DNA of 64,000 nt from Scleromitrula shiraiana (lineage: Eukaryota; Ascomycota; Leotiomycetes; Helotiales; Sclerotiniaceae), in assembly GCA_028455995.1 (NCBI GenBank), contig JABELC010000013.1, positions 930,001-994,000 on the forward strand. The letters run 5' to 3'. How positions within the stretch are numbered: position 1 is the first letter of the stretch; each line of letters begins with the position of its first letter. Made by a program: the position numbers and the translations under genes. Below the pieces are notes generated by a model. That model saw only the letters and a list, made by a program, of their open reading frames with translations, did no database searches and was not told the origin of the DNA. Shown one piece after another: positions 32,192-44,280 of this stretch.

Positions 32192-34487
32192 ATGAAGTCA
32201 GTCGCCATAATAGGAGCAGGTCCAGCAGGACTTGTTGCTGCAAAAACCTTTCTACATTCTTATCCAAAAGATACTTTCGCAGTCTCAATCTATGAGCAAG
32301 CCAAACATGTTGGCGGTCTTTGGGCAGTCGAGTCAAATCCAAGGGGCATGATCAGCCCAGATATGAGGACTAACCTTTCGCAATTTACAGTCTCCTTTTC
32401 TGACTTGGCATGGGATAGTGTAGCACTAAAATCACCTGCCAATATCTATCCTACGGCCTGGCAAGTAAACCGGTATCTAGAGCACTATGCACAGAAATTC
32501 ATTCCTGATGGTACCTTTAACTTCCAGACCCGTGTTAAGGACGCCGAGCAAATTCAAACCGACGGAAATGATCGATGGAAAATCACGACTCTTAGTCTTT
32601 CAACCGGAGTAGAAAAGGTCCAGATTTTTGACTACTTGATCGTTGCAACTGGTTATTTCTCCAAATCCCGACCACTGCCTTTCGACTTGAAACTGGATGA
32701 TAAAGCATCCCTTCTAAATCCAAGGGAAGTTCCAATACTCCATAGTTCCCAGTTTCGAAACCTAACCGATCTCTCATTTACCAACCAACAACCAACCACG
32801 GGCAAGATTCTCATCATCGGCGGTTCACACTCAGGTGCCGAGGTGGCTTCCACAGTTGCTTTGCACATGTCAGATGCTCGACACTCACCATCTGGCTCTG
32901 GTATCGAGCCTTTGGAAATCACACATGTGATGCCGTATCCTTTAGTTTCCTTACCAACGTTTGTTCAATCAGGAAAAGACTCGGAAGTTTCTCCTACCTT
33001 TTTGCCATTGTGTGCTTGTTTGTACGATCTTTCTTCTCGATCGGATGACCCGATTTCTTTTGCGTATGGACATCAAACTCCGGAAAAGTTGAAGGGGTTA
33101 CGAGATTTATTGGGGGTGCTTATGGATGGTCCGAAGGACGAGAAAGATGATTCTAGTGATGCTTCTCCGGACTCTGAAACTGAATCTCCTTATGCGGTTG
33201 TGGGGGGGAGCTATGTGGAATTTGTGAGATCTGGTGCTATTGTTCCTGTTCGGGGACAAGTAATTAGTTTAGAGTATCAAATAGAAGGAGATACAGATGT
33301 AAGTCAATCTGTCAATCTATCCTTGCGTTTGAGCACAATAAACTAACAAAATATAGAAAAATACAAACAGCCTTCTACGTGCCAAAGTTCGCCGAGGCTC
33401 AGAGAACATCGAAATTAGTAACATCGTGGCAGTCATAAACGCAACCGGATTTACTTCCGCGCCAGCACTTGACTTTCTACCTAAGACCGTCAAAGACACT
33501 CTTGGATTCGATATATCTTATCAACGACTACCCATCATGCTCAACAGTGATCACTTTACATCATCAAGTACTTCTCCTCACAACCTCGCACTAATGGGAT
33601 TTATGGACGGTGCATACTGGGGCGTATTAGAGAGTCAAGCTCGAATTATATCCCGAAAATGGGCTCAAGGTGCCTCCGAACAAATATCTAATACCGACCC
33701 CATGGATAGCGAGAGGTCAGGAAGATCAACGAAATTATACACATACATGAGCGAACTCCGCTCCATGATGAAAGATAATCCATCCGCTATCCCCCAAAAT
33801 ATCTTTGGTGATTATCCCGGTTTAATGGAAGAAGTAGCAAGGGAACTGGGTCTTGAAAGGATAGATGGAAACTGGAGTGAAAGACAGGGCATGGTCTGTC
33901 CAGCTCGATACATTGATTCTGGATGCGACAAAGCGGAAGCGGAGAAGACGATAGAAAAGCTGAGCAAAACGCTAGACGATGGGGTGAAAAAGAGAGGATT
34001 TGCAGCGAGGGCAGTTTATCGCGCTTTGCAAGGAAGATGGAAAGGCGTTGGTGAGGAGGGGAATGCTACGACTCTTACGTTTCATCCGAGATTTCCTACT
34101 TGTGAGGGGGTGGATGAGGAATATTTTGTTGTTGGGGGGATGATAGGGAAGGAGGATGGTGGGGAGAAGGATTTATCGAAATTTGTTTATAGACTTTTTG
34201 AGAGGGAGAATAAGATTGAGATTTGGGATGGGGAAGGGAAGTTTAGAAGTTATGTGTTGAGGTTTAGTGATGAGGATGTGGGAGGTGATGGAATTGAGGT
34301 GGAGAAGGAGAAGGAGAAGGGTCTTCTAAGGGTTGTGGGGAAGAGGGATGGGGGTAGATATGGGGACGTGGATGGAGAAGGGAAGATTGGGATGGAGTAC
34401 AATTATTGTTTTCGGGGAGTGATGCTTCAGTGGTGGGATATAACATGGTCGGGCGAGCATGTGGGAGAGGGGAGATTTGAGAGGTAG
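32192..34487 (+). CDS. FAD/NAD(P)-dependent monooxygenase-like protein with C-terminal extension
   Basis: A 745-residue protein in two exons, 32192..33298 and 33357..34487 (58 bp intron GTAAGT..ATATAG). Start: MKSVAIIGAGPAGL places the FAD-binding GxGxxG (8-13) at the very N-terminus; ATG 32108 would add 28 residues before it. Other motifs: YLIVATGYF (about 148-156) and a second Rossmann motif IIGGSHSGAE (about 208-217) for NAD(P)H. This is the flavin monooxygenase-like fold. The last about 150 residues (from RAVYRALQGRWKG) form a separate beta-rich domain that recalls DUF6314, fused to the oxidoreductase. UST-type clusters often contain flavin monooxygenases, so a tailoring role is plausible. 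The 3' part is very G-rich and C-poor. Confidence 0.75.
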
Positions 34488-36059
34488 GTGGTTATTAGAT
34501 GGGTTTGGGGTTTTGGGGAGGAAATGAGAGCGGAAAGAAATTATAGAGTAGCCTCGGGGATTATCAACCGATATATTACTATTACTACTTGGTCCCTAAC
34601 AGTGAGCCCTAAATTCTCCATCTAGGTTATTTACACAAACCTTACCAAAAGCCTCTGCCCACAGATGATAGGCTAAGATGGTGTAATCGGTCGCGATCTT
34701 CCACAAGTCTTATCGATTTTATTTGCCCGAGTCTTGGCATACATAGCCGACAGAGGTTATAAATTTTCTGGAAAAGGTTCCACTTCGATGTCCACTTCGA
34801 TGCTTGGTTAACCTCTTTTAGGGGTGCGAAGAGGTAGATCTTTTACTGGTTTTGGGGTTGGGAGGCGATAACAATTTACGGAGTACTTCGTACGGAGGAG
34901 TAAGAGCAATAATAATCAATATTTACAGCACCTCAGTGGGCTGGACACTTTTAACTTTGTTCGAGAGGAGAGAGAAAAATATTATGTATTGTGAAGAGTC
35001 AAGACCCATTTGTATGTATGTCCATCAAGGTCAATCAATATATGCAAATGGAGATGCTATAAAATATTGATATTTTATTAATACAAATTTTCTTTGATTT
35101 TTTTTGGGACTTGGGTCCGAGGTCTTCTGCTTCAGCTCTTTGCCTAGGTACTAGGTACTAGGTACTAGGTAATAGGTATTAGGTACTAGGTACTAGGTAT
35201 TATGTACTATGTACTATGTAGGTAGGTATGATGTAAGATTACCTTTCTCTTATCGTTTTTGGTGTTTTATACGTACATACGGAAGTATTACTACGTAGTT
35301 CTACTCTACTGGCAATGCACTGCACCTTTACTTTTGCTACCTTATCACGTGCTTATGTACAGTATTCAATATGTACTAATACTATACTGTATGTACCTAC
35401 GACGTATCGTATCTGCATAATCCATAAACTACGTAGATGTAATTCCAATTCCAATTCCAATTCCTATTTTTTCTTTATTTTTTTCTTTTTATTTTTCATT
35501 ATTATTATTATTATTATTTACTATATTATTTGCCTGGGCATGAATAAGTAAATTAGACCTAAAAGCCTAGCATAAGGTATATATTCATTCATCTTGATTT
35601 GATTTCTGGTGATTTTTGATTTTTGTATTGATTTGTAAAAGAATCTTCGAGGACAACTTGAACAATTCAAAGAGTCAAAAAAATATTCAATTCACTTATT
35701 ATATCCATCCATCCATCCTGTCCAGTCCCCCTTTTTTTTAGATATTAAATCCTTCCATATCTTTTATATCCGAGAAAAGGGCGTCAACGTCAATAAGACT
35801 AAAAATTAAAATAAAAAAATAAGAGGGGTTCGAATGCCCCCGAGCAAATTATCTCTCACCTATTGTACATACCTACTATACTAGGTAGTTAAAGACTCTA
35901 GGAGAATACCTAACTAGTAGGTAAACTTGAATAGTTGAACTCCACCATTACTTCTGGATACGAGTCACAATTGATCCCGTTCCCGTTCCTCCACTTCAAG
36001 GATCGAATTTAGAGAGATGCGAAAAGTCTCTTTTTCTATTGTTTCGTAATCCACCAAAG
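34488..36059. repeat. Long upstream region of the Zn2Cys6 gene with TAGGTAC repeats
   Basis: 1.57 kb with simple repeats: degenerate TAGGTAC units (about 35145-35230), ATTCCA units (35438-35466), T-rich and ATT runs (35465-35520). It probably holds the 5' UTR and promoter of the regulator. No gene is seen; open frames here have no family features. Confidence 0.6.
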
Positions 36060-39000
36060 ATGTCAACTACGTCGTTTGATCAACAGTCAACAAGTCAAGT
36101 TCAAACTCAAAGTCAAGATGCGCCAATAAGTCCACATCAATCATCCCCAGATGTCGAGGTAGAGGACTGGCATGCGACCTCATCACAGCCTCGTCCTGCT
36201 CCTCTGCAAAAAAGGCGGCGAGTGACAAGAGCTTGTGATGAATGTAGAAGGAAGAAAATTAAGTGCGACGGGAAGCAGCCTTGTACTCATTGCACTGTAT
36301 ATAGTTATGGTATGATAATGATTATAAATTTATATCCGAATTCTATCATTGACCGCAAGTAAAAATTACAGATTGTACATATGATCAACCTTCGAATCGG
36401 AGAAGAAACCCCGCACCCCAATATATCGAAGCTCTAGAAACCCGTCTGCAACGAGCAGAAAACCTTCTTCGAAGTTTCCTACCGAATATTGATTTGAGCG
36501 ACCCAAGCATAGATGCTGCAGTTTTACAACAGCAACGACAATCATCAATTATCAAAGATGATCCGGCTACACCTTCAACGACTACGGGCTCAATATCCAA
36601 TGCGACTCCGCAACAACCACAAGCTTCCGAACAAGATGCACAATTACGATCGATGATAGAATCTACGGGACAACTCGAGCTCGACGAACGTGGGAATTGG
36701 GATTTTCATGGTGGATCATCTGGGATTGTATTCGTTGGACGTATGCGCGAACAATTTGGCAATTTATTGGCTGGTCCTGTACTTCCGAAACCTCCTCGAT
36801 ATCAATTACCTATGATCGATTCTCCCAGGTCGATGGCGGAATCTCCTTTCGATAATAATTTACCTAATACGATGGATCTACCGACGAAAGAAGTGGCGTT
36901 GAGTTTGAGTGAGGATTGCTTACAGCGCGCCTGCTGTCTGTTACGTTTCGTTCATCAACCGACTTATTATGAATTGCTGGATAAGATATATGATATTCCG
37001 CCTGAAAGCTATGGAGACGAGGAGAATAGGTTTTTGCCTATGTTGTATATGACATTGGCAACGGGCTGCCTGTTCACATCAGATAACTATGTTTCCACAG
37101 AACCAGATGAGAAGAAGTATAAAAATAATATGGACCAAGGGTAAGTACTATCATTGGTACTCTCTTATCAACTCTTATCTCATGGGCTTGTCGGAGTACA
37201 ATAAGCACCTTGATTGCCCAAATAGCACTTATATAAACTTGATTTTATGATTAGCTTATTAGGATGCTAACACTATTTCTAGATATAAATACTATAAAGT
37301 TGCTCGACAACTAATGGATGTTACTGATTGTCGTGACATCACATCCTTGCAGACCATTCTTTTTATGATTCTATTTCTTCAAGCATCAGCAAATCTGAGC
37401 ACATGCTATTCATACATAGGTATTGCCTTAAGATCCGCTCTGCGAATGGGTCTACACCGCAGTCTCTGTGGTAACTTTAATCCAATCGAGCGAGAAACCA
37501 GGAAACGAGTCTTTTGGATAATACGAAAATTGGATACATATGTTTCCGCCATGTTGGGATTCCCTTTGATGTTGAGTCCTGATGATATTGATCAGGATTT
37601 TCCGGCCGAGGTGGATGATGAGTACATTACCAAAGATGCACTTCTACCTATGCCCCCGGATAAAATTTCATTATATGTAGCCTCCAATGCACATACACGA
37701 CTTATGGCTATTCTGGCAAAGGTTCTTAAGCATATTTATCCAATAAGAGGTTTGGAGCAATCTGTTACCGGAAATAGCAAAGCTTCGTACACTGTTAGTC
37801 TTGCTCAGATCCGGGTAATTGAACGAGATTTGGCAGAATGGTTAGACAAGTTGCCGATGGGATTGCGTCCAGGGGGAGAAGGATCACCTCAATTACTTCG
37901 GTAAGTTTTTTACTCCTAAGTCACTACTTCAAAGGCTTCGTTTGCCAGATCTGCTTCTGGTAACCTTTTTTAGACTAATTTTAATGGTATGCTAATAACT
38001 ACACGCAGTGTTCAACAACTTTTACGACTTGCTTATGCACATGTACAAATGATGTTGTATCGACCCTTCTTGCATTACGTTTCTCAAAACTCCTGTGCTG
38101 GTAAGACTATCGATAAGCGATCATATGCCTGTGCAGCTGCTTGTGTTAATGTATCCCGCAACATTATTCATATCACTACCGAGATGAAGAAACGAGGTCT
38201 CTTAGCTGGAGCATATTGGTTCACAATGTACACAACTTTCTTCTCTATTATTTCATTGATTTATTACGTTCTTGAAAATCCAGATGAAAACGGATCTTCG
38301 GAGATTTTGGCGGATGCAAATGATGGGAAGGCTGCTCTCAATGGACTCGCACAGAGGAGTATGGCTGCTGATAGGTGTTCCACAACTCTCAAAGTAAGTA
38401 TAATTGTTATTGTTGAATTTTATATATTCTAACAATGTTAAGGGATTATTTGAACAACTGCCTTCACATCTCAAGAATCGTCCAGCTTCCGCGTCGACCA
38501 AGAAAAAGAGATCAGCCCCAGCACCTACTCCCAAAACGAAAAAGAGCGCCCCTGATTTGAATCGACCCCAATCAAGTCATATAGCACCAGTACCTAGAGC
38601 TACTACGTTTCCAATGACGCCGGCAACACTTCAAACCAGTGAGCTTCCGATACAAAATTTCAATGATGATCGTTTACAAATGAACACATCATCTAACCCA
38701 AATTTGAGACAAAGCTTTCAAGAGCTTATGTCGCCTAACGATCTATCCAACGCAGCCACCCGGGAATCTGCAACACCTAGCACCATGCAACAAGCCCCAC
38801 AATTTGGAATACAAAACCAGTTCGATGCCAACAATAGCATACCTTATCTAAGTGCAATGATGTTCCCATCCACCGATCCATTCGCCTACCCCAACCAACC
38901 GATGATGGACTTCGATACTCAAAAACAGGAACCTCAGACCAATATCTCATCAACCACTTCTCGAAATCTATCCATGTATATGTCCAATGGACCAACGGCA

Positions 39001-39285
39001 ATGTATGATGATCTCGAGGGTCAATTATTTGGTCCCTTACCACCATATTTGATGCACGGCCAACAGAATTATAATAATATTCCCTCCTCGACGCAAGTAG
39101 CGGGCGGGAATATGATGGCGGGGTTTTTGCCCCAGGATATGCTGTATCAGGATGGGTTGACGCAGAATGGTGATCTAAATTTGAGTATGAATATGAGTAT
39201 GAATATGAATATGAATGGGATTTTCTCGAATGATGGGGAGGATTGGAATAATTTGTTGGGTATGGATCAGAGGTATAAATCTTGA
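36060..39285 (+). CDS. Zn(II)2Cys6 transcription factor
   Basis: A 954-residue regulator in five exons: 36060..36309, 36372..37140, 37283..37900, 38009..38393 and 38443..39285 (introns 62, 142, 108 and 49 bp). The binuclear zinc cluster C59-x2-C62-x6-C69-x5-C75-x2-C78-x6-C85 is preceded by the basic KRRRVTRA. Intron 1 lies between Cys78 and Cys85. A dimerisation coil (QYIEALETRLQRAENLL) follows. The middle is the fungal-specific TF domain, with MGLHRSL, ERETRKRVFW and GFPLMLSPDDID. The C-terminus is Asn/Met/Gln-rich and may be an activation region. I chose ATG 36060; the frame upstream only offers TTG. It could control the adjacent cluster, but the conserved zinc-finger region suggests it may equally be a general regulator that marks the cluster edge. 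Confidence 0.85.
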
Positions 39286-40051
39286 GTTTGCGCTTGGGAT
39301 CGAGATTAGATGTCTGATGGATGAATGGATAGTACCCCGTTGGTAGTGGCGCTGGCTTTTAATGTGTATATGATGTATGGATATTTGTCTGGTTAAGGGA
39401 AGGGGGGGTATTGGGAGTTTTTGATGGTATTATTGCATATTATGGATGGTTCGACCGGTTGGATGCAATTCATGCATTTCGGTAGGCTGGCTTGGGTATT
39501 CATGGATTTGGGTATAGGATAGTAGGTACTATAGATATGGGATTCATATGAAATGAACATACATACGTCTGCAATGCTTTTGAAGTGAAATAATCGACCT
39601 ACGCAATGGTAGATCGGAGTCTTTTATTTTCACTCATAGATTCATTTTGATTAAATTGCCCTATGGACTTGGGCTGTTGATTCATTCAGTGTTATCGAAC
39701 GATTTATCATGTCAGCTATTGTATATAAACCTTCCTCCTTTTTCTTCAATATCTCAATACAACACAATCATTCAATGAATCTATCAGAATCCAATATCGA
39801 CTTTAGCTCGACTCTAATTCGTCCCCTAACCGAACATTACAGGCAAGGATTATAAGAGTGCAATTAGCCAGCAAGGCGGTGAATTTAAAACGCTTAAGCC
39901 AATATCTCCCCGCCATCTATCTACATAGTACCTAATTTATTTGATTTACATTAAAGCTCTATTTTCCTTCCTACTTTCTTCTTTTCAATTTTTTGCTTTG
40001 TATCGAACAGAAGGAAAAGAGAGAAAGAGAGAAGAGAGATAGGTAGACAAG
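39286..40051. other. Intergenic, TF 3' to CSN1 5'
   Basis: 766 bp with no gene. A pyrimidine-rich stretch near 39955-40000 and a purine run (GAGAGAAAGAG) just before the CSN1 ATG look like an ordinary fungal promoter and leader. Confidence 0.5.
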
Positions 40052-41837
40052 ATGGCGGCTCCTAGTTCTCCTACTTTGAGGAAGAAATCTATTATTTTGT
40101 TGGGTAGGTTTGTTTGTTTACTTGCTTGCTCTGGCGGCTTGATATCTATGTTTTGTATGGGATAATTTGAGGGCAGTTTTGACTAATACTATATTTTCTT
40201 GCAGATCCACCGAAATTCGATTTGGAGTCTTATATCCAGAACTATAAGGGTGAGTTACTGTATACTAAGCTATCTGCAAGCTTGCAGAGCGGGGGGGAAG
40301 CTTCGTAGACAAATGGATAGATCGTTAATTACATACACCAAATGCCAGGTCGAACCAGAATCGAGCGGTTAATGCTCATAGGAACATATTCATCTTTCCT
40401 AGCACACGATGCGTTCCGAATGGCAGTCAAAGAAGCGAAAGCTGGACGGGATATTAGATTTTATTTAGAAGCTCAGTCGGCTCTTCAGGCATTGGGATCA
40501 AGTGATGAGGAAGCGATTAGAGATGATAAATGGGTTGATAATATGCAGAAGGTGAATACGGCGGAGACGCATAGGTTGGAGGCGCAGTTGAAGGGTTATA
40601 AGAATAATCTTATTAAAGAGAGTATTCGGGTGAGTGGTGCCATACTGCAGATTCTAGGATTATGATTGAGAGATGGGGAGCTAATATGTGGTTTGTGCTG
40701 CGTGTAGATGGGAAATGAAGATTTAGGAACACATTATCAAGCTATTGGCGAGCTTGGAAAAGCTTTCGAAGCTTTCAGTCGCATGAGACAAGATACCAGT
40801 ACACCGAAACATGTCGTAGATGTCAGCAAACATCTCATCGAAGTCTGCATCGAACAAAAGAATTACATAGCCGTCAACTCCAACGTACAGAAGATTCAAA
40901 GCACAAGCGTTGCTAGCGCAGAGGCGGCGGATCTCCAACCTTTCCTTATGGCTGCCGAGGCTCTGGCTTATTTAGATGCTGGTGAATATGCTGCTGCTGC
41001 TAATACTATCCTAAGCACTCAAAAGAATATGGGTGCAAGCTGCAAGACATTCATTTCACCTAATGATCTCGCCGTCTACGGAGGTTTATGCGCCCTCGCA
41101 TCTATGGAACGCAATGAGATGCAAAAACGAGTTTTGGAGAACACCAATTTCCGCACCTATCTCGAACTAGAACCGCATATTCGTCGCGCTATTTCATTTT
41201 TCGTTAATGGACGCTATGCATCTTGTCTGCAGATTCTCGACTCGTATAAAAATGATTATTGGGTGGATATTCATCTGACGAAGCATGTGGAGGAGATTTA
41301 TTCGAGGATTAGAGCGAAGAGTATTGTGCAGTATTTTATTCCTTTCTCGTGTGTTACGATTGAGAGTTTAAATGCACAGTTTGCGACGGGGGGGAAGTCG
41401 GTCGAGAAGGAATTGGTTAAGATGATTGAGAGGGGGGAGTTGGATGCTAGGGTTGATTCGGTGGATAAGGTATGTTTGTTTTTGTTTCTTTTCTATAAAA
41501 CTTATCGCGTTCATATCACATCATCTTCCTTTCTTTCCACTTACAAAACCGTTATGGAAATCTACCTCTATCCCTTCCTCTACATATAAACATGCATAAC
41601 TAACCACAAAATTCCAATTAGCTCCTCATCTCCCCACCCAAAAACACCCGCTCAACAATCCAACAAGAAGCGCTCAAGACATCTAAACAATTTGAAAAGG
41701 AAGCGAGACAGAGACTTCTACATATGAATATCATTGCGGCGGATCTCGAAGTTAGAGGGCTCAGGTCGAGGGTGCAGGGGATTGGAGGGATGATGGGGTC
41801 TGGGGATTTGATGTTTGCGGGTGGTGGGGGTCTTTAG
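40052..41837 (+). CDS. csn1: COP9 signalosome subunit 1
   Basis: A 451-residue protein in five exons: 40052..40103, 40205..40249, 40349..40629, 40708..41469 and 41622..41837 (introns 101, 99, 78 and 152 bp). The joined start MAAPSSPTLRKKSIILLDPPKFDLESYIQNYKGRTRIERL is typical of fungal Csn1. Helical TPR-like repeats lead to a C-terminal PCI domain (IRAKSIVQYFIPFSCVTIESLN). The C-terminus ends in a Gly-rich tail (GIGGMMGSGDLMFAGGGGL). Csn1 is a scaffold of the CSN complex, which removes Nedd8 from cullins; in fungi CSN affects light response and development. The closely related 26S subunit Rpn7 is the main alternative, but the N-terminal PPKFDLESYI block favours Csn1. Confidence 0.9.
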
Positions 41838-43149
41838 GGGGTGGAGAGGGTGTGTGGTAAGAAGGAGAAGGAAGAGGATGGAGTGGAAAGGAGATGAAAG
41901 GGATGAGGGGAATGAAGGAGAGGGAGGAAAGGAATGAAAATGAATGAATTGATGATATGATATAATATGATACATGATTTTATTTGCGTTAAAGTCAGGC
42001 GATTTTGCGGCAGGCGAAAAAGGCGAATAGAGGCGTCATTACCATGGGGGAGTTGACGGGCAAGTAGGACTCATTTCATTTACAGATTAGATGATATGGA
42101 TTAGCTCATGTATGCATAGATATCCAGTACGGATGGAGGAATTTACATATGAATATGAATATGGGAATCAAGAAACTCCAGTGTGAACATGATATGAGGT
42201 GGTTGATTCTTTTCTTCTGGATAGAATAGGTTGGTACAATGAGTGAGTGAGTGAGTGAGTGAGTCGATTTGTGCGATGGGATATTCTTGTTCTTGTGAGG
42301 GCAAGGGGACATTAATACATTTTGTTTTCTATATTGAGTATACTTTCTTCTCCACTAAGGTAAGCAAAATTTTGCATACATTTTAGATGTTTCAGACATA
42401 GAAATTATCTTGCTTCATTTAGATAAAGTTGTCACTATAACGAGATATATCTTTAACAGACTGAACAATCCATGCACAGTTCAGCTAAATTTACTTTCGT
42501 CGCCAATGCTACTTTTCTATCAATCAAATCAAATGACACCGTTCAATTCCAGCTCGGTAGAGCTAGATATGTTGCTTGTGTTTCTTTTTAGGAGATAGAC
42601 ATCTTTCCTATTTTTTTGAAAAAAAAAAAGAAAAAAAAAAGAAAAAAGCTAATATGATGATCATATAGTTGATTCCGAAGGTCTTTGCTAAGGATTCCGA
42701 CGGTATCTTTCTTGTAATACTCGAGTAGTTGTTTAATTTCCAGAATTTGGTCTACACTTTGCCTGGCTCAAAGAATATTATAGACTCTCAAACCAAAGGT
42801 GACGATGTATTTGGCATGGCTTTTTTTGATCGCATTATCTTCACAAGCGACGAGGAATCTGAAAGTTTAATAGATTTTCAGTTGCAAGGACTTCTTCATT
42901 CGTGGGGAACGACTTGGTGAATACATCTAGCTGGAGACACGTCAAAACGGGCGTCTCCCAAAACGGGCGTCTCCCGGTTTGTACATGTGAAAAACAACTC
43001 ATTGTGGGATATTTACAAAATCAATGACGATGTAAATAACACTTTTATTGTAAGTGTGCGTCGGTGTGTAAAAACCAGGTAAGCGAATAATCCGTCGATG
43101 ATTTACTTGACAGTGGAGCTAACAACTCATTAGTGATGGCAACAAACAC
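41838..43149. repeat. Gene-free tract with simple repeats
   Basis: No recognisable gene. It holds G-rich CSN1 3' sequence, a (GAGT)n run (42240-42263), an A-rich homopurine tract (42617-42647), and a 16 bp tandem duplication AAAACGGGCGTCTCCC (42944-42959 and 42960-42975) that may mark the end of an old transposon. Confidence 0.6.
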
Positions 43150-43620
43150 GCCAGTCTACGCATTCGTGGCGAAAGCTGCCACAATCCGAGTGTTATAGTC
43201 CCTTCTCGCTCGAAAGCCTCGCCGTCGTTAGCACGGCTACTGGAAGGCCTCCGCGTGGCGGTCAAGGATCTATACCGAATCGAAGGGTTGCGAAATACAC
43301 TGTGGAGTCGTGCATACTATGGCGTAGATGAGCCCGCGAAGAGCACTACGCCATAATCCAACAGCCGATCGATTCTGGAGCGTATCTCGTACGACTCAAC
43401 AAGTTAGCTTGTTTGGTTGCTCGAGATGAGCCCTCGGAATGCGTGCATTATCAAGCACCGTTTATTCCTCGTGGCGATGGATATCGATTCCCGCTGGAAG
43501 TAGCAATGGAAGCGCAGCAGCGATTGCGTCCTATGATTTTCTGGATTTTACTATCGGCTTGATAGTAAGTTTGTGTGTCCTTTCCGCATGTGTGCATTTG
43601 GTTTATAGTAGCTACAGGAA
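43150..43620 (+). pseudogene. Amidase relic (frameshifted fragment)
   Basis: Three consecutive pieces in three frames match one amidase-signature protein. Piece 1: LLEGLRVAVKDLYRIEGL ... SRAYYGVDEPAKSTTP then a stop (to about 43350). Piece 2: IDSGAYLVRLNKLACLVARDEPSE ... PRGDGYRFP. Piece 3: PAGSSNGSAAAIASYDFLDFTIG (about 43490-43562), which contains the Gly/Ser amidase signature with the catalytic serine region. At least two frameshifts and a stop separate them, and the 5' and 3' ends are missing. Only the N-terminal part of the catalytic domain survives, so it cannot be functional. Introns cannot explain the shifts because no splice sites fit. Confidence 0.75.
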
Positions 43621-44280
43621 GCGCGAGGAGACCGGCATTCTTCTTCAATGGCTGTTTTGCTTTACGTCCGTCTCGTAGCAAGGTACTACTTGATGGATGG
43701 TATGCGAGTCACATTTGAGTATGTACCCAGGAAAGCTAAGACATCATAACCTGCGTAAGTCCTTATATATCCATTTATACCTAATTCTCACTATACCGCC
43801 CGATTCTGCCACGAATAGAAAGAATATGAACGAGGATTCCTGACGCCTGAAAACGGAAGGTTTTATGCGAGATGGGGGCGCTAGCAAGGGGCTGGGAATT
43901 TACTTGATGGATTTTCGCTCGGGAATTGGAGGGGACGGAGAGGCAGTGGTGGTAACGGTGGTCGTGATGATGAATAGATGGTTACCTGTTTCTATAGATA
44001 TGTGGTATGTAAAAAGAGGAGGGGATTGAGTGCGGACTTTTGGATGGGGAGCGGGGGGGTTGTTGGGCCGAGTTTCGAGATGGGTTAGATGGGTTCTGGT
44101 GGTGGTATATATATATGTTTGGAATGGAATGGATGTTAAGAGGTCCCGTTCCTCTACATTCCTCCTATCTATTACTCTTTAAACTTGAGAGATCATTCGG
44201 AATAAAACATATCCATCATTCCCAATTTCTAGTTTCCAAAAAAAAATCCCCCCCAAAAAAAACAATGCAATGCAATGCAA
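43621..44280. other. Spacer between two pseudogenes
   Basis: 660 bp with no recognisable coding remnant. The right half (44150-44275) resembles an intact promoter/leader for the dehydrogenase relic, with A/C homopolymers at 44238-44261. Confidence 0.5.

Noticed and set aside
40052..41837. 26S proteasome subunit Rpn7 instead of CSN1
   Set aside because: The PCI fold is shared, but the N-terminal block and Gly-rich C-terminus fit Csn1 better.
42729..42920. Small open frame upstream of the amidase relic
   Set aside because: No recognisable motif and not in frame with the relic.
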